From Pseudomonadota bacterium (GTDB taxonomy: Bacteria > Myxococcota > Myxococcia > Myxococcales > Myxococcaceae): a stretch of DNA of 14,163 nt. The notes beneath the pieces were generated by a model that was not told where the DNA came from, ran no database searches, and saw only the letters and a program-made list of their open reading frames with translations. Below, piece after piece: positions 5,744 through 12,362 of the stretch. How positions within the stretch are numbered: the stretch's first letter is position 1; every line of letters begins with the position of its first letter. The stretch spans positions 1 to 14,163 of the forward strand of contig JAFADT010000511.1 of assembly GCA_023424585.1 (NCBI GenBank). The letters run 5' to 3'. The position numbers were made by a program, and so were the translations under genes.

Positions 5744-7573
5744 ATGAAGCTCTTGCTGGGACCCATTCTGTACGCCCGGGCTCAGGCCACGCCCGACCCG
5801 AAGTCCCACGACGTGTGGAGCTTCTTCGTCAACGTGTTCCTGGACAGCGCGTCGGCGAAGGAGCCCCCGGCGTTGAGGCTGTGCTTCCGGGACGCGAAAG
5901 GCAGACAGGTCGCCGCCTTCGACGAGGTGAAGCCCGCCGCGGACCTCACCGCGCTGCCCAGGGACACCCGGGGCGTGGTGTGGCGCTGGGAGGTCGTCCT
6001 GCCGCGCACGGACGTGGCGCAGCGGCTGTCCTATCACTTCGAATCGCCGGCGCAGCCCGGGGCGCCGGTGACCTTCGAGCGCCCGCCGCCGCGCGATGAG
6101 CGGCCGTGGTCCTCGAAGGTCGTCCCGCCGGAGCCGCTGGTGGTGTCCGACGTCGTCGTCCCGGCGCGGGGCGTGTCGCCGAACATCGCGTTCTTCTCCT
6201 GCAACGGCGCCAGCCGCGCGAGTGATTGGAGCAACCTGGCGCAGCCCTTCGCGCTGTGGGAGCGGATGCTGCAACAGCACCAGCAGGACCCGGTGGACCC
6301 GGCGAAGACGCCGGGCTTCCAACTGCTCATTGGCGGCGGGGACCAGCTCTACGCGGACTCGTTGCACAACACGCTGGAGGTGTTGAACGCGTTCATGAAG
6401 CTGCCCCGCTCGGAGCGGCTGAGGCTGGCGGTGCCGGAGGGGCTGGGGGAGCGGCTGTTCGCGGAGTACGTCTGGCTCTACCGGGAGCGGTGGGGCGGGA
6501 GCCAGGGCATCGCGCCGGTGCTGCGGCGGGTGCCGGGCCTGTTCATGTGGGACGACCACGACATCTTCGACGGGTGGGGTTCGCACGAGGAGCTTCAGCA
6601 GGCGCCCTGGTACCGGGCCCTCTACAGCGCGGCGGCGCGGGCGTTCGAGGCCTTCCAGCGGGGCGGGCTGGAGCAGCCGGCGCAGGCGCGCGAGCCGGAC
6701 GACCGGGGCGTGGTGGAGCCCGTGCAGCACTACTTCCAGACGTGCTGCTTCTCCACGGCGGACTGCGACCTGGACGTGGTGCTGCTGGACTTGCGGAGCG
6801 GCCGGACCAGCCGGGTGCTGGAGCCCGAGGGCGCGCACCCCCAGACCGAGTTCACGGTGATGAGCCGGTCGCAGTGGGACGCGTTCGACGCGTGGCGCGA
6901 GGAGCACCGCCAGCGGTCGGAGAACGGCAAGAAGGCCCGGCACGTGTTGGTGGTGTCATCCGTGCCGTTGGTGCACCTGCGCTTCGGTCCGGCGATGGAG
7001 CGGATGAGCGGGGGGAGCATGGGCCTGCGCGACGACCTGCTGGACCAGTGGGAGTCGGCGGTGCACCGGGGCGAGCGCACGCGGTTGTTGATGAACCTGT
7101 TCTCGCTGGCGAAGAGGTCCTCCTGCGCGGTGACGGTGTTGTCGGGGGACGTGCACGTGGGCGCGAGGGCGCGCGTGCGCTCCCGCAATCCGGACCACCT
7201 GGTGCCCGCGCTCGGCACGGTGGGGGAGGTGTTCATCGAGCAGGCGACGTCGTCGCCCATCGTGCATCCACCGCCGGGGTGGCTCGCGTTCAAGGGGATG
7301 CTGGCGCTGTCGGAGGACTCGCGCGAGGACCTGCCGGGGTTCCTCCAGACGGAGCTGTTGCCGGTGGGCAAGGAGCTGTACCTGCGCGACCGCAACTGGC
7401 TGTCCATCCGGCTGGAGCGGCCGAAGCCCCACGACACGCCCGCGCGTCCGAAGCTGTGGGTGAAGTGGATCGCGGAGAAGGAGAACCTGCCGATGGAGGT
7501 GGTGGTGGAGCCACCTCCCTTCCCCACCGCGTCCCTGGGACGTCAGGCGCTTCCTCATGAAGGGAGCGCCTGA
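5744..7573 (+). CDS. PhoD-like metallophosphatase
   Basis: 609 aa from the ATG at 5744, with AAGG at 5732-5735 upstream. A TTG two codons earlier is a less likely start. The calcineurin-type metal-site motifs of the PhoD family are visible: GGDQLYAD (D200, D205), FMWDDHDIFDGWGS (D270, D271, H272, D273) and LSGDVHVGA (D469, H471). The first 130 or so residues are beta-rich and form the family's N-terminal domain. Unlike classical Bacillus PhoD there is no Tat or Sec signal, so the protein is probably cytoplasmic. PhoD relatives hydrolyse phosphodiesters and monoesters, and the physiological substrate is unknown. The gene probably shares a transcript with the upstream hydrolase. It converges on thrA with only 9 bp between the stop codons and no obvious terminator. 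Confidence 0.85.
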   Translation: MKLLLGPILYARAQATPDPKSHDVWSFFVNVFLDSASAKEPPALRLCFRDAKGRQVAAFDEVKPAADLTALPRDTRGVVWRWEVVLPRTDVAQRLSYHFESPAQPGAPVTFERPPPRDERPWSSKVVPPEPLVVSDVVVPARGVSPNIAFFSCNGASRASDWSNLAQPFALWERMLQQHQQDPVDPAKTPGFQLLIGGGDQLYADSLHNTLEVLNAFMKLPRSERLRLAVPEGLGERLFAEYVWLYRERWGGSQGIAPVLRRVPGLFMWDDHDIFDGWGSHEELQQAPWYRALYSAAARAFEAFQRGGLEQPAQAREPDDRGVVEPVQHYFQTCCFSTADCDLDVVLLDLRSGRTSRVLEPEGAHPQTEFTVMSRSQWDAFDAWREEHRQRSENGKKARHVLVVSSVPLVHLRFGPAMERMSGGSMGLRDDLLDQWESAVHRGERTRLLMNLFSLAKRSSCAVTVLSGDVHVGARARVRSRNPDHLVPALGTVGEVFIEQATSSPIVHPPPGWLAFKGMLALSEDSREDLPGFLQTELLPVGKELYLRDRNWLSIRLERPKPHDTPARPKLWVKWIAEKENLPMEVVVEPPPFPTASLGRQALPHEGSA

Positions 7574-7582
7574 CCCCGGCGC

Positions 7583-10039
7583 TCAGGGCAGCGGCCCCTC
7601 CACCAGGCGCAGCACATCCGCGAGCACGCCCGCGGCCGTCACCGCCGCGCCCGCGCCGTAGCCCCGGATCACCAGCGGCGTGGGGCTGTAGCGCTCCGAC
7701 AGGAAGCTGAGCGCGTTCTCGCCGCCCTTCACCGCCGCCAGCGGGTGCTCGAGCGGCACCGGCACCAGGCCCACGCGCACGCCCTCCGGCCCCACGCTGC
7801 CCACGTAGCGCAGCACCTTGCCTTCCTTGCGGTGCGCGTCCACCCGCTGCTGGAAGACCTCATCCGCCTGCGGCAGCCGCGCCAGGAAGTCCGGCAGCGG
7901 GCCCCGCGCGTCGAACTCCTCCGGCAGCAGCGACGCCAGCGCCACCTCCTCCAGCTCCAGCGAGCGCCCCAGCTCGCGCGCGAGGATGAGCACCTTGCGC
8001 GCCACGTCCGTGCCCTCCAGGTCGTCGCGCGGGTCGGGCTCCGTGAAGCCCTTCTCCATCGCCGTGCCCACCGCCTTCGACAGCGGCACGCCCGCCTCCG
8101 TCAGCCCCAGGATGAACGACAGCGACCCCGACAGGATGCCCTCCACCCGGTGCACCGTGTCGCCCGTGCGCAGCAGGTTCTTCAGCGTGTCGATGATGGG
8201 CAGCCCCGCCCCCACGTTCGTCTCGTAGAGGAACCTCCGCTGGTGCCTCGCCGCCGTCTCCCGCAGCGCCCTCCAGTGCTCCTGCCGGCCCGCGTTGGCC
8301 TTCTTGTTCGCCGTCACCACGTGCAGCCCGGACGCCATCAGCGCGGGGTAGCCCAGCGCCACGTCCTCGCTGCTCGTGCAGTCCACGAAGATGGGCCGGC
8401 CCGGCCGCCGCGCCTTCGCCCACGCGCGGAACGTGTCCAGCGTGAAGCCGGACCCGCTCGCCTCCAGCTTCGCCTTCCAGCCGTCCAGCGCCACGCCCTC
8501 CGGCGCCACCAGGCTGTGTCTGCTGTTGGCGATGGCGCACACGCGCAAGTCCAGCCCGTGCGCCCGCAGCTTCGGCGCCTGCTGGTGGATCTGCCGCAGC
8601 AGCTCCCCCCCCACCGTGCCCACGCCCGCCACCAGCAGCTCCACCACCTCCGTGGTGCCGAAGGCCTTGCGGTGCACGTGCGCCATCGCGCGCGGCCCGT
8701 CCTCGCGTGAGATCACCGCGGAGATGCTCCGCTCGCTGGAGCCCTGCGCGATGGCCGCGATGCTGCAATCCACGTCCGCCAGCGCGCTGAAGAACGTCCC
8801 CGCCACGCCCACCCGGTGCCGCATCCCGTCTCCCACGATGCTCAGGATCGCGAGCCCCGGCTGGTGCTCGATGGGGTCCACCTTCCCCGCCTCGCGCTCC
8901 ACCTCGAACGCGTCCTCCAGCGCCAGCACCGCCCGCGCGGCGTCCGCCTCCCCCACGCAGAAGCTGATGGACGCCTCGCTGGAGCCCTGCGTGATCAGCA
9001 CCACGGAGATGGAGGCCAGCGCCATCGCCTCGAAGACGCGCGCGGCCGTGCCCGGCACGCCCTTCAACCCCGCGCCCGCGATGTTGATGAGCGCGATGTC
9101 CGGCAGGAACGACAACCCCCGCACCGGGTGCCGCGACGCCGCCGCCGTGGCCGTCACCCGCGTGCCCGGGTGCTCCGGCCGGAAGCTGTTGCACACCCGC
9201 ACCGGGATGCCCCGCTCGCGCGCGGGGGCAATCGTCTTCGGATGCAGCACCTTCGCGCCGAAGTAGGCCAGCTCCATCGCCTCCTCGAAGCTCACCTCCT
9301 CCAGCGCGAACGCCTCCGGCACCAGCCGCGGATCCGCGCTGAAGATGCCGTCCACGTCCGTCCAGATCTCCAGCAGCCGCGCGTCCAGCGCCGCCGCCGC
9401 CAGCGCCGCCGAGTAGTCCGACCCACCCCGCCCCAGCGACAGCGTCTTGCCGCGCGCGTCGCCGCCGAAGAAGCCCGGCATCAACATCAGCCCCGGCCCG
9501 CCTTCGCGCAGCGGCGCGAACCGCGCGCGGATCTCCTCCGCCCGGGGCGTCGCCTGGAGCGGGTCCCCCGAGCACACCAGCACCTGCCTCGGGTCCACGC
9601 TCACGGGCGCCAGCCCCCGCGCCTCCAGCAGCGCCGCGAGCAGCAGGCACGACGCCCGCTCCCCCAGCCCCGACAGGTGCGCCAGCACCGACGGCGAGCA
9701 CTCGCGCAGGAGCCCCACGCCCTGGAGCAGCCCGCGCAGCTCGACCCCCAGCGCCACCAGGCCCTCCGCGAGCGGCCGCGTCTGCGCGGGCCTCAGGTCC
9801 GCGCTCAGCACCTTCGCGATGGCGGAGTGCGTGGCATCGAACCGGGCGCAGGCCTCCTGCACGGCCCCGCCCTCCTCGGCCACCCTCGCCGCCTCCACCA
9901 GCAGGTTGGTGATGCCCGACACGGCGGACGCCACCACCATCACCCGCTCGGCCTCGCGCGCCGCCTCCACCAGCGCCACCACGCCGCGCATCCGCGCCGC
10001 GTCCCCCACGCTGGTGCCGCCGAACTTCATCACGCGCAT
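7583..10039 (-). CDS. thrA: Bifunctional aspartokinase / homoserine dehydrogenase
   Basis: 818 aa, essentially the length of E. coli ThrA. It catalyses the first step of the aspartate pathway (aspartate to aspartyl-phosphate) and the third (aspartate semialdehyde to homoserine), feeding threonine, methionine and isoleucine synthesis in the cytoplasm. The kinase domain (about 1-295) opens KFGGTSVGD and contains GRGGSDYSAAL (203-213) and WTDVDGIFSADPR. Two ACT domains follow at about 315-460, with INIAGAGLKGVPG and LSIVGDGMRHRVGVAG, the expected allosteric threonine site. The dehydrogenase domain starts near 466 with AGVGTVGGEL (nucleotide binding). It includes ANKKANA (577-583), ETNVGAGLPIIDTL, GILSGSLSFIL and EPDPRDDLEGTD. 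The ATG at 10037-10039 is fixed by AAGGAGG at 10047-10053. The frame is open further upstream, but that part overlaps the attenuator. No thrB or thrC is adjacent. Regulation by leader-peptide attenuation is strongly suggested upstream. Confidence 0.95.
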   Translation of the reverse strand: MRVMKFGGTSVGDAARMRGVVALVEAAREAERVMVVASAVSGITNLLVEAARVAEEGGAVQEACARFDATHSAIAKVLSADLRPAQTRPLAEGLVALGVELRGLLQGVGLLRECSPSVLAHLSGLGERASCLLLAALLEARGLAPVSVDPRQVLVCSGDPLQATPRAEEIRARFAPLREGGPGLMLMPGFFGGDARGKTLSLGRGGSDYSAALAAAALDARLLEIWTDVDGIFSADPRLVPEAFALEEVSFEEAMELAYFGAKVLHPKTIAPARERGIPVRVCNSFRPEHPGTRVTATAAASRHPVRGLSFLPDIALINIAGAGLKGVPGTAARVFEAMALASISVVLITQGSSEASISFCVGEADAARAVLALEDAFEVEREAGKVDPIEHQPGLAILSIVGDGMRHRVGVAGTFFSALADVDCSIAAIAQGSSERSISAVISREDGPRAMAHVHRKAFGTTEVVELLVAGVGTVGGELLRQIHQQAPKLRAHGLDLRVCAIANSRHSLVAPEGVALDGWKAKLEASGSGFTLDTFRAWAKARRPGRPIFVDCTSSEDVALGYPALMASGLHVVTANKKANAGRQEHWRALRETAARHQRRFLYETNVGAGLPIIDTLKNLLRTGDTVHRVEGILSGSLSFILGLTEAGVPLSKAVGTAMEKGFTEPDPRDDLEGTDVARKVLILARELGRSLELEEVALASLLPEEFDARGPLPDFLARLPQADEVFQQRVDAHRKEGKVLRYVGSVGPEGVRVGLVPVPLEHPLAAVKGGENALSFLSERYSPTPLVIRGYGAGAAVTAAGVLADVLRLVEGPLP

Positions 10040-10145
10040 GACACGGCCTCCTTCCGGAGCGGCGGGACTCGGGGGCGGCGGGGGCTCATCGGAAGCGGCG
10101 TCATGCGGGTCCTCGGGGGTGGCGACTGACGGCGGTGGGGCAACG

Positions 10146-10177
10146 AAAAAGCCCCGCACTCGGGGGGAGCGCGGGGC
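10146..10177 (-). terminator. Intrinsic terminator (attenuator) upstream of thrA
   Basis: On the minus strand, GCCCCGCGCTC (10177-10167) pairs with GAGTGCGGGGC (10161-10151) over 11 bp with one G.U pair and a loop of five C. Five T (10150-10146) follow immediately. This is the only hairpin in the window with a proper U-tract. It is oriented into thrA and lies about 107 nt before its ATG, inside the presumed leader transcript. That is where a regulatory attenuator would be, not where an end-of-gene terminator would be. Confidence 0.85.
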
Positions 10178-10236
10178 CGGGTTCGGAAGGGGGACCGGTG
10201 GGAGGTCCGCTTCGGAAGTCAGGCGGTCCGCGCTCC
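10166..10236 (-). promoter_or_regulatory. Predicted antiterminator pairing in the thrA leader
   Basis: The leader segment GGAGCGCGG (10236-10228, last codons of the leader ORF) is perfectly complementary over 9 nt to CCGCGCTCC (10174-10166), the ascending arm and loop edge of the terminator. The two pairings exclude each other. A ribosome stalled at the threonine codons 15-21 nt upstream would leave the segment free to pair. One that reaches the stop codon would cover it and let the terminator form. A short competing stem, CTCC-TCGC-GGAG (10244-10233), could hold the segment when the leader is not translated. This is inference from sequence complementarity. Confidence 0.65.
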
Positions 10237-10350
10237 GCGAGGAGTCAGGCCGGTGCGAGTGCGAGTCTCGGTCAGGAAGGGCCGGACGCGCGCGCCCACG
10301 GAGGACGTCGTCCCCTCGTGCCGCCGGCTGTCCCCGCTGCGTCCGACCAT
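10219..10350 (-). CDS. thrL: Threonine leader peptide of the thrA attenuator
   Basis: A 43-codon ORF, ATG at 10350-10348 and TGA at 10221-10219, too short to be picked up by ordinary gene calling. Eight residues are Thr, five of them in TETRTRTGLT (27-36). Three of these use ACT, uncommon in these GC-rich genes. It ends 41 nt before the terminator's ascending arm. GGGGA lies 4 nt before the ATG, a weak ribosome site. The ATG is also only 9 nt from a -10-like element, so initiation may be leaderless. The peptide itself probably has no function, and its translation would sense charged tRNA-Thr. There is no Ile or Met cluster, so the signal is threonine alone. Arg codons are also numerous (nine), but Arg has no link to this pathway. 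Confidence 0.68.
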   Translation of the reverse strand: MVGRSGDSRRHEGTTSSVGARVRPFLTETRTRTGLTPRGARTA

Positions 10351-10359
10351 GGAGTCCCC

Positions 10360-10389
10360 ATCCTAGCCGCTTCCGCGCCCCCAGGTCAG
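10360..10389 (-). promoter_or_regulatory. Candidate promoter for the thr leader and thrA
   Basis: Minus-strand CTGACC (10389-10384) resembles a -35 box (4 of 6). After 18 nt it is followed by TAGGAT (10365-10360), a -10 box (4 of 6). Transcription would start within a few bases of the leader ATG at 10350. The position directly upstream of the leader ORF supports it. Confidence 0.5.
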
Positions 10390-10413
10390 GGGGCGGGCGA
10401 CCCACCCCCCGCT

Positions 10414-10431
10414 CCACGGTCCCCACCGTGG
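10414..10431. repeat. Perfect 7-bp dyad in the thrA / small-gene intergenic region
   Basis: CCACGGT (10414-10420), four C, then ACCGTGG (10425-10431). It lies 25 bp upstream of the putative -35 of the thr leader and 66 bp upstream of the divergent gene at 10497. It could be a regulator binding site for either promoter or a small hairpin, and no regulator can be named. Confidence 0.4.
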
Positions 10432-10496
10432 TGCATGCGCCCCCGGCTGCCGACATTGAACGGGTGTGAGCTGTCCCACCCCTTCAGGAGCAACCC

Positions 10497-10781
10497 ATGG
10501 CCACCCGCAAGAAGAGCGACACCGCCCACAAGCCCGGCTTCGCCAAGGACCGCGTGGAGGGGGGGCTGGAGGCGGACGACACCAAGCCCCTGTACGCGGA
10601 CGACGCCAAGCACTCCACCGAGGAGCAGAAGTTCGCCCTCGACAGTGACGGCCCCGTCGGCGGCCCCCGCAACAACCCCCAGAGCGTCATGGACGACATC
10701 GACGACGAGGAGCGCGAGGTGCGCGGCCGCCTCAGGGCCGAGGCCCGCCAGGAGGAAGAGAACGAGCCCACCCGGGAATGA
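10497..10781 (+). CDS. Small acidic hypothetical protein
   Basis: 94 aa, not recognised. The ATG is well supported by AGGAG at 10486-10490, 6 nt upstream. The protein starts basic (MATRKKS), then becomes highly acidic and charged, with MDDIDDEEREVRGRL near residue 65 and EEENEPTRE at the end. It has no Cys or Trp, no membrane segment and no signal peptide. The composition predicts a soluble, largely disordered protein with one short amphipathic helix (about 65-88). It is divergent from the thrA leader and is followed 3 nt after its stop by a strong hairpin, so it is an independent unit. No function can be assigned. Confidence 0.75.
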   Translation: MATRKKSDTAHKPGFAKDRVEGGLEADDTKPLYADDAKHSTEEQKFALDSDGPVGGPRNNPQSVMDDIDDEEREVRGRLRAEARQEEENEPTRE

Positions 10782-10783
10782 AG

Positions 10784-10823
10784 GAAGCCGGGGCCCCGAC
10801 ACGTCCGTCGGGACCCCGGCTTC
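10784..10823. terminator. Strong bidirectional hairpin between convergent genes
   Basis: GAAGCCGGGGCCCCGAC (10784-10800) and GTCGGGACCCCGGCTTC (10807-10823) pair over 17 positions with one mismatch and a 6-nt loop. It lies between the stop of the small acidic gene (+) and the stop of the M16 operon (-). It is probably a shared terminator for both, although no T-run follows on either side. Confidence 0.75.
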
Positions 10824-10847
10824 AGCGCTTCGAGGGGACTCGCCCGG

Positions 10848-12359
10848 CTACTTGGACGCGGGGGCCCCCGACGCCGGCGTCTCCACCAGCGTGAGCTTGC
10901 CCAGGTTGAGCGGCGTCACCTGCTCCTGGATGACCAGCGGGTCGCCCACGAGCACCACCTGCATGTGGGCCGGGTCCAGGTAGGACTCGGCCACGCGCTG
11001 CACCTCCGCGGCGCTGGCGCTCTCCAGGCCCTCCACGGTGCGCTTGAACTCGTCCATGGGGCGGTGCTGGGTGAAGAGCTGCGAGGCGCTGAGGCCCAGG
11101 CCCTCCATCGTCTCGAAGCCGCCTGGGAACGCGCGGATGAGGCCCTCCCGCGCGGCGGCCAGCTCCTTCTCCGTGATGGGGTTGGACTTGATGCCGGCCA
11201 GCTCCTGGATGAACTCGTTGAGCGCCGGGCCCGTCACGTCCCGCCGCACGGCCGCGTACGCGGTGAGCGGCCCCACGCCCAGGCGCGTGCCCAGGTGCGC
11301 GTTGGCGCCGTAGCTGTAGCCCTTGTCCTCGCGGATGTTCATGTTGAGCCGGCTGCCGAAGAAGCCGCCGAACACCGTGGTCGCCAGCTCCAGCGGGTAC
11401 TCGTCCGGGTGGCCCGCGGCGAGGCCGGGCCGGCCCACCAGCACCACCGTCTGCTCCAGGCCCGGCTTGGGCACCACGTACACCTGCTGGCGCGGGGGCG
11501 CGGGCGGCGCCGGCGGCGGCTTGGGCGCCACGGCCCCGCCCTTCCACCCGCCGAAGTACTTCTTCCCCCACTCCACCGCCTGCTGGAGCGTCACGTCGCC
11601 GGTCATGATGAGCGCCGCGGCGCGAGGGCCGGTGTTCTTCACGTAGAAGTTCTTCGCGTCCGCCAGCGTGAGCGCCTCCACCGTCTTCGGCGTGCCGCCG
11701 GACGTGTGGCCGTAGGGGTGGTTCGGGCCGAACACGGCCTGGTAGTAGGCCTGCTGCGCGAGGAAGTTCGGGTCGCCCATGCGGCGCACCAGCTCACCCA
11801 GCTGCTGCTTCTTGCGCCGCTCGAAGGCCTTGGCGTCGAAGGTGGGCCGCAGCACGACGTCCGCCAGCAGGCCCATCGCCGCGTCCACGTTGGTGGTGAG
11901 CACGCGCGCGCCCACGAAGGCGCCGTCGGGATCCACGGTCATCATGGGCGACACGCCCAGGTCCGCGAAGGCGTTGTCCAGCGCCACCGTGTCGCGCTTG
12001 CCCGCGCCTTCCAGCAGCATGCGGTAGGCCAGGTCCGCGACGCCCAGCTTCGCGGCGGGCTCCTGGGACACGCCCGCGGAGAAGGAGATGCCCGCGAGCA
12101 CCAGCGGCAGCTCCTTGCGCGTGCTGACGATGACGGTGAGGCCGTTGTCCAGCTTCGCCTGCTCGAAGGTGGGCAGCACCAGCTCTGGCGGCTTGCCGGG
12201 CGTGGGCGGGCGGTCGCGGAACGCCTCCGGATCCTGCGCCGGTGTCTGGGTTTGCGGCGGCGTGGCCGGGGCCGCTTCAGGCGGCGCCTCCGCGGGCTTC
12301 GTGGTGGCGCAGCCGGCGACGGACAGCGTGAGGAGGGCAGTGAGGATTCGGCGGTGCAT
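10848..12359 (-). CDS. M16-family peptidase-like lipoprotein, non-catalytic subunit
   Basis: 503 aa. The N-terminus has a lipobox (VAGC, lipidated Cys17) followed by a Pro/Ala-rich linker to about residue 60, so it should be membrane-anchored. Two M16 half-domains follow, joined by a Pro-rich loop near 280-290. At the place of the zinc motif the sequence is DLAYR (109-113), so both His and the Glu of HxxEH are replaced and it cannot be a protease alone. The second half carries SRLNMNIREDKGYSYG (336-351), with the Arg and Tyr typical of non-catalytic M16 partners that bind the substrate. It starts 3 nt after the stop of the catalytic gene, with AAGGAGG at 12371-12377, so the two are co-translated and probably form a heterodimer. 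The physiological substrate is unknown. Confidence 0.9.
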   Translation of the reverse strand: MHRRILTALLTLSVAGCATTKPAEAPPEAAPATPPQTQTPAQDPEAFRDRPPTPGKPPELVLPTFEQAKLDNGLTVIVSTRKELPLVLAGISFSAGVSQEPAAKLGVADLAYRMLLEGAGKRDTVALDNAFADLGVSPMMTVDPDGAFVGARVLTTNVDAAMGLLADVVLRPTFDAKAFERRKKQQLGELVRRMGDPNFLAQQAYYQAVFGPNHPYGHTSGGTPKTVEALTLADAKNFYVKNTGPRAAALIMTGDVTLQQAVEWGKKYFGGWKGGAVAPKPPPAPPAPPRQQVYVVPKPGLEQTVVLVGRPGLAAGHPDEYPLELATTVFGGFFGSRLNMNIREDKGYSYGANAHLGTRLGVGPLTAYAAVRRDVTGPALNEFIQELAGIKSNPITEKELAAAREGLIRAFPGGFETMEGLGLSASQLFTQHRPMDEFKRTVEGLESASAAEVQRVAESYLDPAHMQVVLVGDPLVIQEQVTPLNLGKLTLVETPASGAPASK

Positions 12360-12362
12360 GGC

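Noticed and set aside
4601..6943. 780-codon minus-strand frame opposite the hydrolase and PhoD-like genes
   Set aside because: It is antisense to two recognised enzymes and low-complexity in composition.
10040..10456. N-terminal extension of the thrA frame to 10456, giving a 957-aa protein
   Set aside because: The extension overlaps the terminator and leader, is Pro/Arg-rich and unlike any kinase N-terminus. The ATG at 10039 has a perfect AAGGAGG and starts exactly at the conserved KFGGTSVGD.
10040..10496. T-box, SAM or lysine riboswitch in the thrA leader
   Set aside because: I could not find a T-box core or the conserved cores of the known aptamers. The Thr-rich ORF with mutually exclusive hairpins explains the region better.
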